Origin: Amblyomma americanum
Taxonomy: Eukaryota; Arthropoda; Arachnida; Ixodida; Ixodidae
Reading direction: 5' to 3'
Assembly (NCBI RefSeq): GCF_052857255.1
Contig: NC_135504.1
Span: 141,510,121-141,574,120, forward strand
DNA: 64,000 nt
Part shown: positions 52,013 to 62,348 of the stretch, in pieces
How the letters are laid out: the number at the start of each line of letters is the position of its first letter
Position numbering within the stretch: position 1 is the stretch's first letter
Made by a program: the position numbers and the translations under genes
Notes under the pieces: model-generated
Told to the model about the DNA's origin: nothing
The model's database searches: none
Seen by the model: the letters and a program-made list of their open reading frames with translations, nothing else

Positions 52013-55000
52013 CCGTGTTGGAGAAACTCCGCGCTGGAGAAACTTCGCGTTGGAGAAACTGCGCGTTGGAGAAACTTCGCTTTGAAGAAACGGCGCGTTG
52101 GAGAAACTCCGCGTTAGAGAAACTCCGCGCTTGAAACACACCGCGCTGGAGAAACTCCGCGTTGGAGAAAGTCCGCGTCGGAGAAGATCCGCGTTGGAGA
52201 AAGTCCGCGTTGGAGAAAATCCTTGATGTAGAAACTCCGCCTTGGAGAAACTTCGCGTTGAAGAAACGGCGCGTTGGAGATACTCCGCGTTGGAGAAACT
52301 ACGCGCTTGAAACACCGCGCTGGAGAAACTCCGCGTTGGAGAAAGTCCGCGTTGGAGAAGGTCCGCGTTGGAGAAAGTCCGCGTTGGAGAAAATCCGCGT
52401 TGGAGAAACTCCGCGTTGAAGAAAGTCCGCGCTGGAGAAACTCCGCGTTGTATAAACTCCGCGCTGGAGAAACTCCGCGATGGAGAACCTCCGCGACGGA
52501 CAAACTCCGCGATGGAGAAACTCCGCGTTGGAGAAAAGTCAGCTCTGGAGAAACTCTACGCTGAAGAAACTCCGCGCTAGAGCAACTCCGCGTTCGAGAA
52601 ACTCCGCGCTGGAGAAACTCCGTGCTGCATAAAATCTGCGCTGGAGAAACTCCGGGCTGGAGAAACTCCGTGTTGGAGAAACTCCGCGCTGGAGAAACTT
52701 CGCGTTGGAGAAACTGCGCGTTGGAGAAACTCCGCGTTGGAGAAAGTCCGCGTTGGAGAAAGTCCGCGTTGGAAAGTGTCCGCGATGGAGAAACTCCGCG
52801 CTGGAGAAACTCCGTGGTAGGGAAACTTCGCGTAGGAGAAACGGCGCGTTGGAGAAGCTCCGCGTTGGAGAAACTCCGCGCTTGAAACACACCACGGTGG
52901 AGAAACTCCGCGTTGGATAAAGTCCGCGTTGGAGAAGGTCCGCGTTGGAGAAAGTCCGCGTTGGAGAAAGTCCGCGCTGGAGAAACTCCGCGTTGTATAA
53001 ACTCCGCGCTGGAGAAACTCCGCGATGAAGAAAATCTGCGCTGGAGAAACTCCGGGCTGGAGAAACTCCGCGCTGGAGAAACTCTGTGCTGGACAAACTC
53101 CGCGCTGGAGAAACTTCGCGTTGGAGAAACTGCGCGTTGGAGAAACTCCGCGTTGGAGAAACTCCGCGTTGGAGAAAGTCCGCGTTGGAGAAATTCCGCG
53201 TTGGAGAGAGTCTGCGATGGAGAAATTCCGCGCTGGAGAAACTCCGCGTTTGAGAAACTCCGAACTCTAGAAACTCCGCGATGGAGACACTCCGCGCTGG
53301 AGAAACTCCGCGTTGGAGAAAGTCCGCTTTGGAGAAGATCCGCGTTGGAGAAAGTCCGCGTTGGAGAAAGTCCACGTTGGAGAAACTCCGCATTGAAGAA
53401 AGTCCGTGTTGGAGAAAGTCCGCGCTGGAGAAACTCCGCGTTGTATAAACTCCGCGATGAAGAAAGTCCGCGACGGACAAACTCCGCGATGGAGAAACTC
53501 CGCGTTGGAGAAAAGACCGCTCTGGAGAAACTCTACACTGGAGAAACTCCGCGCTGTAGCAACTCCGCGTTGGAGAAACTCCGCGCTGGAGAAACTCCGT
53601 GCTGGACAAACTCCGCGCTGGAGAAACTCCGTGTTGGAGAAACTCCGCGCTGGAGAAACTTCGCGTTGGAGAAACTGCGCGTTTGAGAAACTTCGCTTTG
53701 AAGAAACGGCGCGTTGGAGAAACTCCGCGTTAGAGAAACTCCGCGCTTGAAACACACCGCGCTGGAGAAACTCCGCGTTGGAGAAAGTCCGCGTCGGAGA
53801 AGGTCCGCGTTGGAGAAAGTCCGCGTTGGAGAAAATCCGTGATGTAGAAACTCCGCCTTGGAGAAACTTCGCGTTGAAGAAACGGCGCGTTGGAGATACT
53901 CCGCGTTAGAGAAACTACGCGCTTGAAACACACCGCGCTGGAGAAACTCCGCGTTGGAGAAAGTCCGCGTTGGAGAAGGTCCGCGTTGGAGAAAGTCCGC
54001 GTTGGAGAAAGTCCGCGTTGGAGAAACTCCGCGTTGAATAAAGTCCGCGTTGGAGAAAGTCCGCGCTGTAGAAACTGCGCGTTGGAGAAACTGCGCGTTG
54101 GAGAAACTCCGCGTTGGAGAAACTCTGCGTTGGAGAAAGTCCGCGTTGGAGAAAGTCCGCGTTGGTGAGAGTCCGCGATGGAGAAACTCCGCGCTGGAGA
54201 AACTACGCGTTTGAGAAACTCCGAACTGGAGAAACTCCGCGATGGAGACAATCCGCGCTGGATGAACTCCGCGCTGAAGAAACTCCGTGTAGGAGAAACT
54301 CCGTGTTGGAGAAACTCCGCGTTGGAGAAACTCCGCTTTGGAGAAAGTCCGCGTTGGAGAAAGTCCGCGTTGGAGAGTCCGCGATGGAGAAACTCCGCGC
54401 TGGAGAAAAATCGGGCTGGAGAAACTCCGTGTTGGAGAAACTCCGCGTTTGAGAAACTCCGAACTGGAGAAGCTCCGCGCTGGAGATTCTCCGCGGTGGA
54501 GAAACTCCGCGCTGGAGAAACTCCGTGTTGGAGAAACTCTGTGTTGGAGAAACTCCGCGTTAGAGAAACTCCGCGCTTGAAACACACCGCGCTGGAGAAA
54601 CTCCGCGTTAGAGAAAGTCCGCGTCGGAGAAGGTCCGCGTTGGAGAAAGTCCGCGTTGGAGAAAATCCGTGTTGTAGAAACTCCGCCTTGGAGAAACTTC
54701 GCGTTGAAGAAACGGCGCGTTGGAAAAACTCCGCGTTCGAGAAACTCCGCGCTTGAAACACACCGCGCTGGAGAAACTCCGCGTTGGAGAAAGTGCGCGT
54801 CGGAGAAGATCCGCGTTGGAGAAACTCCGCGTTGGAGAAACTCCGTGTTGTAGAAACTCCGCTTTGGAGAAACTTCGCGTTGAAGAAACGGCGCGTTGGA
54901 GATTCTCCGCGTTGGAGAAACTCCGCACTTGAAACACACCTCGGTGGAGAAACTCCGCGTTGGAGAAAGTCCGCGTTGGAGAAGGTCCGCGTTGGAGAAA

Positions 55001-55804
55001 GTCCGCGTTGGAGAAAGTCCGCGTTGGAGAAACTCCGCGTTGAAGAAAGTCCGCGTTGGAGAAAGTCCGCGCTGGAGAAACTCCGCGTTGTATAAACTCC
55101 GCGATGAAGAAAGTCCGCGACGGACAAACTCCGCGATGGAGAAACTCCGCGTTGGAGAAAAGTCCGCTCTGGAGAAACTCTACGCTGGAGAAACTCCGCG
55201 ATGGAGACACTCCGCGCTGGAGAAACTCCGCGCTGGAGAAACTCCGTGTTGGGGAAACTTCGCGTTGGAGAAACGGTGCGTTGGAGAAGCTCCGCGTGGG
55301 AGAAACTCCGCGCTTGAAACACACCACGGTGGAGAAACTCCGCGTCGGAGAAAGTCCGCGTTGGAGAAGGTCCGCGCTGGAGAAAGTCCGCGTTGGAGAA
55401 AGACCGCGCTGGAGAAACTCCGCGTTGTATAAACTCCGAGCTGGAGAAACTCCGCGATGAAGAAAATCCGCGACGGACAAACTCCGCGATGGAGAAACTC
55501 CGCGTTGGAGAAAAGTCCGCTCTGGAGAAACTCTACGCTGGAGAAACTCCGCGCTGGAGCAACTCCGCGTTGGAGAAACTCCGCGCTGGAGAAACTCCGT
55601 GCTGCATAAAATCTGCGCTGGAGAAACTCCGGGCTGGAGAAACTCCGCGCTGGAGAAACTCCGTGCTGGACAAACTCCGCGCTGGAGAAACTTCGCGTTG
55701 GAGAAACTGCGCGTTGGAGAAACTCCGCGTTGGAGAAAGTCCGCGTTGGAGAAATTCCGCGTTGGAGAGAGTCTGCGATGGAGAAATTCCGCGCTGGAGA
55801 AACT
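52013..55804. repeat. 3792-bp tandem HOR, unit 2
   Basis: This is the second copy of 48221-52012. Only scattered single-base differences are visible, such as cgtttgagaaacttcgc at 53681 where unit 1 reads cgttggagaaacttcgc. It ends near 55807, where the sequence goes on as gcgtttgagaaactcc rather than starting a third unit. Confidence 0.88.
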
Positions 55805-57770
55805 CCGCGTTTGAGAAACTCCGAACTCTAGAAACTAAGCGATGGAGACACTCCGCGCTGGAGAAACTCCGCGTTGGAGAAAGTCCGCGTTGGAGAAGAT
55901 CCGCGTTGGAGAAAGTCCGCGTTGGAGAAAGTCTGCGTTGGAGAAACTCCGCGTTGAAGAAAGTCCGCGTTGGAGAAAGTCCGCGCTGGAGAAACTCCGC
56001 GTTGTATAAACTCCGCGATGAAGAAAGTCCGCGACGGACAAACTCCGCGATGGAGAAACTCCGCGTTGGAGAAAAGACCGCTCTGGAGAAATTCTACACT
56101 GGAGAAACTCCGCGCTGTAGCAACTCCGCGTTGGAGAAACTCCGCGCTGGAGAAACTCCGTGCTGGACAAACTCTGCGCTGGAGAAACTCCGTGTTGGAG
56201 AAACTCCGCGCTGGAGAAACTTCGCGTTGGAGAAACTGCGCGTTGGAGAAACTTCGCTTTGAAGAAACGGCGCGTTGGAGAAACTCCGCGTTAGAGAAAC
56301 TCCGCGCTTGAAACACACCGCGCTGGAGAAACTCCGCGTTGGAGAAAGTCCGCGTTGGAGAAGGTCCGCGTTGGAGAAAGTCCACGTTGGAGAAAGTCCG
56401 CGTTGGAGAAACTCCGCGTTCAAGAAAGTCCGCGTTGGAGAAAGTCCGCGCTGGAGAAACTCCGCGTTGTATAAACTCCGCGCTGGAGAAACTCCGCGAT
56501 GGAGAACCTCCGCGACGGACAAACTCCGCGATGGAGAAACTCCGCGTTGGAGAAAAGTCCGCTCTGGAGAAACTCTACGCTGAAGAAACTCCGCGCTAGA
56601 GCAACTCCGCGTTCGAGAAACTCCGCGCTGGAGAAACTCCGTGCTGCATAAAATCTGCGCTGGAGAAACTCCGGGCTGGAGAAACTCCGTGTTGGAGAAA
56701 CTCCGCGCTGGAGAAACTTCGCGTTGGAGAAACTGCGCGTTGGAGAAACTCCGCGTTGGAGAAACTCCGCGTTGGAGAAAGTCCGCGTTGGAGAAAGTCC
56801 GCGTTGGAGAGTGTCCGCGATGGAGAAACTCCGCGCTGGAGAAACTCCGTGGTGGGGAAACTTAGCGTAGGAGAAACGGCGCGTTGGAGAAGCTCCGCGT
56901 TGGAGAAACACCGCGCTTGAAACACACCGCGCTGGAGAAACTCCGCGTAGGAGAAAGTCCGCGTTGGAGAAGGTCCGCGTTGGAGAAAGTCCGCGTTGGA
57001 GAAAGTCCGCGCTGGAGAAACTGCGCGTTGGAGAAACTGCGCGTTGGAGAAACTCCGCGTTGGAGAAACTCTGCGTTGGAGAAAGTCCGCGTTGGAGAAA
57101 GTCCGCGTTGGTGAGAGTCCGCGATGTAGAAACTCCGCGCTGGAGAAACTACGCGTTTGAGAAACTCCGAACTGGAGAAACTCCGCGATGGAGACAATCC
57201 GCGCTGGAGAAACTCCGCACTGAAGAAACTCCGTGTAGGAGAAACTCCGTGTTGGAGAAACTCCGCGTTGGAGAAACTCCGCGTTGGAGAAACTCCGCTT
57301 TGGAGAAAGTCCGCGTTGGAGAAAGTCCGCGTTGGAGAGTCCGCGATGGAGAAACTCCGCGCTGGAGAAAAATCGGGCTGGAGAAAATCCGTGTTGGAGA
57401 AACTCCGCGTTGGAGCAACTCCGCGCTGGAGAAACTCCGTGCTGGACAAACTCCGCGCTGGAGAAACTCCGTGTTGGAGAAACTCCGCGCTGGAGAAACT
57501 TCGCGTTGGAGAAACTGCGCGTTGGAGAAACTTCGCTTTGAAGAAACGGCGCGTTGGAGAAACTCCGCGTTAGAGAAACTCCGCGCTTGAAACACACCGC
57601 GCTGGAGAAACTCCGCGTTGGAGAAAGTCCGCGTCGGAGAAGGTCCGCGTTGGAGAAAGTCCGCGTTGGAGAAAATCCGTGATGTAGAAACTCCGCCTTG
57701 GAGAAACTTCGCGTTGAAGAAACGGCGCGTTGGAGATACTCCGCGTTGGAGAAACTACGCGCTTGAAACA
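55805..57770. repeat. Satellite segment related to 44.1-46.0 kb
   Basis: The monomer order follows 44.1-46.0 kb at offsets of 11710, 11726 and 11742 bp. The values step by 16, so this copy has gained single monomers at about 56760 and 57280. No non-satellite sequence is present. Confidence 0.7.
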
Positions 57771-59994
57771 CCGCGCTGGAGAAACTCCGCGTTGGAGAAA
57801 GTCCGCGTTGGAGAAGGTCCGCGTTGGAGAAAGTCCGCGTTGGAGAAAGTCCGCGTTGGAGAAACTCCGCGCTGAAGAAAGTCCGCGCTGGAGAAACTCC
57901 GCGTTGTATAAACTCCGCGCTGGAGAAACTCCGCGATGGAGAAAAGTCAGCTCTGGAGAAACTCTACGCTGAAGAAACTCCGCGCTAGAGCAACTCCGCG
58001 TTCGAGAAACTCCGCGCTGGAGAAACTCCGTGCTGCATAAAATCTGCGCTGGAGAAACTCCGGGCTGGAGAAACTCCGTGTTGGAGAAACTCCGCGCTGG
58101 AGAAACTTCGCGTTGGAGAAACTGCGCGTTGGAGAAACTCCGCGTTGGAGAAAGTCCGCGTTGGAGAAAGTCCGCGTTGGAGAGTGTCCGCGATGGAGAA
58201 ACTCCGCGCTGGAGAAACTCCGTGGTAGGGAAACTTCGCGTAGGAGAAACGGCGCGTTGGAGAAGCTCCGCGTTGGAGAAACTCCGCGCTTGAAACACAC
58301 CACGGTGGAGAAACTCCGCGTTGGAGAAAGTCCGCGTTGGAGAAGGTCCGCGTTGGAGAAAGTCCGCGTTGGAGAAAGTCCGCGCTGGAGAAACTCCGCG
58401 TTGTATAAACTCCGCGCTGGAGAAACTCCGCGATGAAGAAAATCTGCGCTGGAGAAACTCCGGGCTGGAGAAACTCCGTGCTGGACAAACTCCGCGCTGG
58501 AGAAACTTCGCGTTGGAGAAACTGCGCGTTGGAGAAACTCCGCGTTGGAGAAACTCCGCGTTGGAGAAAGTCCGCGTTGGAGAAATTCCGCGTTGGAGAG
58601 AGTCTGCGATGGAGAAATTCCGCGCTGGAGAAACTCCGCGTTTGAGAAACTCCGAACTCTAGAAACTCCGCGATGGAGACACTCCGCGCTGGAGAAACTC
58701 CGCGTTGGAGAAAGTCCGCTTTGGAGAAGATCCGCTTTGGAGAAGATCCGCGTTGGAGAAAGTCCGCGTTGGAGAAACTCCGCGTTGAAGATAGTCCGCG
58801 TTGGAGAAAGTCCGCGCTGGAGAAACTCCGCGTTGTATAAACTCCGCGATGAAGAAAGTCCGCGACGGACAAACTCCGCGATGGAGAAACTCCGCGTTGG
58901 AGAAAAGACCGCTCTGGAGAAACTCTACACTGGAGAAACTCCGCGCTGTAGCAACTCCGCGGTGGAGAAACTCCGCGCTGGAGAAACTCCGTGTTGGAGA
59001 AACTCCGCGCTGGAGAAACTTCGCGTTGGAGAAACTGCGCGTTGGAGAAACTTCGCTTTGAAGAAACGGCGCGTTGGAGAAACTCCGCGTTAGAGAAACT
59101 CCGCGCTTGAAACACACCGCGCTGGAGAAACTCCGCGTTGGAGAAAGCCCGCGTCGGAGAAGGTCCGCGTTGGAGAAAGTCCGCGTTGGAGAAAATCCGT
59201 GATGTAGAAACTCCGCCTTGGAGAAACTTCGCGTTGAAGAAACGGCGCGTTGGAGATACTCCGCGTTGGAGAAACTACGCGCTTGAAACACACCGCGGTG
59301 GAGAAACTCCGCGTTGGAGAAAGTCCGTGTTGGAGAAGGTCCGCGTTGGAGAAAGTCCGCGTTGGAGAAAGTCCGCGTTGGAGAAACTCCGCGTTGAAGA
59401 AAGTCCGCGTTGGAGAAAGTCCGCGCTGGAGAAACTGCGCGTTGGAGAAACTGCGCGTTGGAGAAACTCCGCGTTGGAGAAACTCTGCGTTGGAGAAAGT
59501 CCGCGTTGGAGAAAGTCCGCGTTGGTGAGAGTCCGCGATGGAGAAACTCCGCGCTGGAGAAACTACGCGTTTGAGAAACTCCGAACTGGAGAAACTCCGC
59601 GATGGAGACAATCCGCGCTGGAGAAACTCCGCGCTGAAGAAACTCCGTGTAGGAGAAACTCCGTGTTGGAGAAACTCCGCGTTGGAGAAACTCCGCTTTG
59701 GAGAAAGTCCGCGTTGGAGAAAGTCCGCGTTGGAGAGTCCGCGATGGAGAAACTCCGCGCTGGAGAAACATCGGGCTGGAGAAACTCCGTGTTGGAGAAA
59801 CTCCGCGTTTGAGATACTCCGAACTGGAGAAGCTCCGCGCTGGAGATTCTCCGCGGTGGAGAAACTCCGCGCTGGAGAAACTCCGTGTTGGAGAAACTCT
59901 GTGTTGGAGAAATTCCGCCTTGGAGAAACTTCTCTTTGAAGAAACGGCGCGTTGGAGAAACTCCGCGTTAGAGAAACTCCGCGCTTGAAACACA
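57771..59994. repeat. 2224-bp tandem HOR, unit 1
   Basis: The unit is 139 monomer lengths and is repeated at 59995-62218. Two features are shared with unit 2 and not seen elsewhere: the doubled tttggagaagatccgc series (58730-58755 and 60954-60979) and tctctttgaag (59931 and 62155), where other units read tcgctttgaag. Confidence 0.9.
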
Positions 59995-62218
59995 CCGCGC
60001 TGGAGAAACTCCGCGTTGGAGAAAGTCCGCGTTGGAGAAGGTCCGCGTTGGAGAAAGTCCGCGTTGGAGAAAGTCCGCGTTGGAGAAACTCCGCGCTGAA
60101 GAAAGTCCGCGCTGGAGAAACTCCGCGTTGTATAAACTCCGCGCTGGAGAAACTCCGCGATGGAGAAAAGTCAGCTCTGGAGAAACTCTACGCTGAAGAA
60201 ACTCCGCGCTAGAGCAACTCCGCGTTCGAGAAACTCCGCGCTGGAGAAACTCCGTGCTGCATAAAATCTGCGCTGGAGAAACTCCGGGCTGGAGAAACTC
60301 CGTGTTGGAGAAACTCCGCGCTGGAGAAACTTCGCGTTGGAGAAACTGCGCGTTGGAGAAACTCCGCGTTGGAGAAAGTCCGCGTTGGAGAAAGTCCGCG
60401 TTGGAGAGTGTCCGCGATGGAGAAACTCCGCGCTGGAGAAACTCCGTGGTAGGGAAACTTCGCGTAGGAGAAACGGCGCGTTGGAGAAGCTCCGCGTTGG
60501 AGAAACTCCGCGCTTGAAACACACCACGGTGGAGAAACTCCGCGTTGGAGAAAGTCCGCGTTGGAGAAGGTCCGCGTTGGAGAAAGTCCGCGTTGGAGAA
60601 AGTCCGCGCTGGAGAAACTCCGCGTTGTATAAACTCCGCGCTGGAGAAACTCCGCGATGAAGAAAATCTGCGCTGGAGAAACTCCGGGCTGGAGAAACTC
60701 CGTGCTGGACAAACTCCGCGCTGGAGAAACTTCGCGTTGGAGAAACTGCGCGTTGGAGAAACTCCGCGTTGGAGAAACTCCGCGTTGGAGAAAGTCCGCG
60801 TTGGAGAAATTCCGCGTTGGAGAGAGTCTGCGATGGAGAAATTCCGCGCTGGAGAAACTCCGCGTTTGAGAAACTCCGAACTCTAGAAACTCCGCGATGG
60901 AGACACTCCGCGCTGGAGAAACTCCGCGTTGGAGAAAGTCCGCTTTGGAGAAGATCCGCTTTGGAGAAGATCCGCGTTGGAGAAAGTCCGCGTTGGAGAA
61001 ACTCCGCGTTGAAGATAGTCCGCGTTGGAGAAAGTCCGCGCTGGAGAAACTCCGCGTTGTATAAACTCCGCGATGAAGAAAGTCCGCGACGGACAAACTC
61101 CGCGATGGAGAAACTCCGCGTTGGAGAAAAGACCGCTCTGGAGAAACTCTACACTGGAGAAACTCCGCGCTGTAGCAACTCCGCGGTGGAGAAACTCCGC
61201 GCTGGAGAAACTCCGTGTTGGAGAAACTCCGCGCTGGAGAAACTTCGCGTTGGAGAAACTGCGCGTTGGAGAAACTTCGCTTTGAAGAAACGGCGCGTTG
61301 GAGAAACTCCGCGTTAGAGAAACTCCGCGCTTGAAACACACCGCGCTGGAGAAACTCCGCGTTGGAGAAAGCCCGCGTCGGAGAAGGTCCGCGTTGGAGA
61401 AAGTCCGCGTTGGAGAAAATCCGTGATGTAGAAACTCCGCCTTGGAGAAACTTCGCGTTGAAGAAACGGCGCGTTGGAGATACTCCGCGTTGGAGAAACT
61501 ACGCGCTTGAAACACACCGCGGTGGAGAAACTCCGCGTTGGAGAAAGTCCGTGTTGGAGAAGGTCCGCGTTGGAGAAAGTCCGCGTTGGAGAAAGTCCGC
61601 GTTGGAGAAACTCCGCGTTGAAGAAAGTCCGCGTTGGAGAAAGTCCGCGCTGGAGAAACTGCGCGTTGGAGAAACTGCGCGTTGGAGAAACTCCGCGTTG
61701 GAGAAACTCTGCGTTGGAGAAAGTCCGCGTTGGAGAAAGTCCGCGTTGGTGAGAGTCCGCGATGGAGAAACTCCGCGCTGGAGAAACTACGCGTTTGAGA
61801 AACTCCGAACTGGAGAAACTCCGCGATGGAGACAATCCGCGCTGGAGAAACTCCGCGCTGAAGAAACTCCGTGTAGGAGAAACTCCGTGTTGGAGAAACT
61901 CCGCGTTGGAGAAACTCCGCTTTGGAGAAAGTCCGCGTTGGAGAAAGTCCGCGTTGGAGAGTCCGCGATGGAGAAACTCCGCGCTGGAGAAACATCGGGC
62001 TGGAGAAACTCCGTGTTGGAGAAACTCCGCGTTTGAGATACTCCGAACTGGAGAAGCTCCGCGCTGGAGATTCTCCGCGGTGGAGAAACTCCGCGCTGGA
62101 GAAACTCCGTGTTGGAGAAACTCTGTGTTGGAGAAATTCCGCCTTGGAGAAACTTCTCTTTGAAGAAACGGCGCGTTGGAGAAACTCCGCGTTAGAGAAA
62201 CTCCGCGCTTGAAACACA
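59995..62218. repeat. 2224-bp tandem HOR, unit 2
   Basis: This is the second copy of 57771-59994. I see no difference from unit 1 in the parts I compared, including all rare variants. This is the last complete unit before the retrotransposon. Confidence 0.9.
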
Positions 62219-62240
62219 CCGCGCTGGAGAAACTCCGCGT
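62219..62240. repeat. Truncated third HOR unit at the satellite edge
   Basis: After unit 2 the satellite continues for about 22 bases in the register of a third 2224-bp unit and stops at aactccgcgt. The next base, 62241, opens the tRNA-like head. The array is therefore cut inside a monomer rather than at a monomer boundary, as expected for an insertion. Confidence 0.75.
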
Positions 62241-62312
62241 GCAGCGATGGCGTAGAGGTAGAACATCCGCCTCGCGTGCAAGAGGACCGGGGTTCAAATC
62301 CTGGTGCCGCGC
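62241..62312 (+). repeat. tRNA-derived head (SINE-like), not a functional tRNA
   Basis: The segment folds partly like a tRNA. The acceptor strand gcagcg (62241-62246) pairs with tgccgc (62305-62310) except for one A-C mismatch. A T arm is present with loop ttcaaat and four of five stem pairs, and cctc/gagg can form an anticodon stem with an 8-base loop. The D stem is imperfect, the anticodon position cannot be fixed (TGC lies in the loop, and parts resemble tRNA-Ala), and there is no run of four T residues after it to end Pol III transcription. These defects fit a tRNA-derived retroelement head rather than a working tRNA gene. Confidence 0.75.
62248..62301 (+). promoter_or_regulatory. Internal RNA polymerase III promoter (A and B boxes)
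   Basis: An A box, tggcgtagagg, lies at 62248-62258. A B box, ggttcaaatcc, lies at 62291-62301 and fits the GGTTCRANTCC consensus. The 32 bases between them are within the usual tRNA/SINE spacing. With no T4 terminator seen between the B box and the ORF, a Pol III transcript could in principle run on into the LINE. Activity is inference. Confidence 0.65.
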
Positions 62313-62329
62313 AATTCTCCACCGGGTTT

Positions 62330-62348
62330 AAAAAAAAAAAATAAAAAA
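62330..62348 (+). repeat. A-rich tract
   Basis: Eighteen of 19 bases are A, with a single T at 62342. It follows gggttt and separates the tRNA-like head from the LINE leader. It may be the tail of a tRNA-derived SINE or an internal linker of the composite element. Confidence 0.8.

Larger units (their letters stand above)
1..62240. repeat. 16-bp satellite DNA array, at least 62.2 kb
   Basis: The whole stretch is a head-to-tail array of a 16-bp monomer, ctccgcgttggagaaa, always in the same orientation, with roughly 3,900 copies. Two positions vary constantly: position 1 is c or g and position 8 is t or c. Rarer variants include monomers with ttgaaaca, ttgtataaa, ttcgag, ggacaa and gcataaaa. 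Most units keep the 16-bp register. Exceptions are 17-bp units (gagaaaagtccgct type, as near 970), 14-bp units (ttggagagtccgcg, as near 8650) and a 15-bp unit (actgccgttgg, near 5540). Each monomer carries a CGCG core and the dyad CTCC..GGAG. There is no interspersed gene, spacer or other repeat in 62 kb. The left end lies outside the window and the right end is the retrotransposon junction. Scale and homogeneity fit pericentromeric, centromeric or other heterochromatic satellite, but location cannot be read from sequence alone. Confidence 0.97.

Noticed and set aside
1..62240. CRISPR array
   Set aside because: Repeats are contiguous 16-mers with no unique spacers, and there are no cas genes; the flanking element is eukaryotic.
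1..62240. Telomere repeat
   Set aside because: The monomer does not resemble TTAGG/TTAGGG-type telomere repeats, and a LINE follows rather than a chromosome end.
61314..62297. Minus-strand frame running from the tRNA-like head into the satellite (327 codons)
   Set aside because: Antisense chance frame that joins head and satellite; the repeat part explains its length.
62241..62312. Functional tRNA gene
   Set aside because: D stem and anticodon stem are imperfect, the anticodon cannot be placed, there is an acceptor mismatch and no T4 terminator; it is fused to a LINE.
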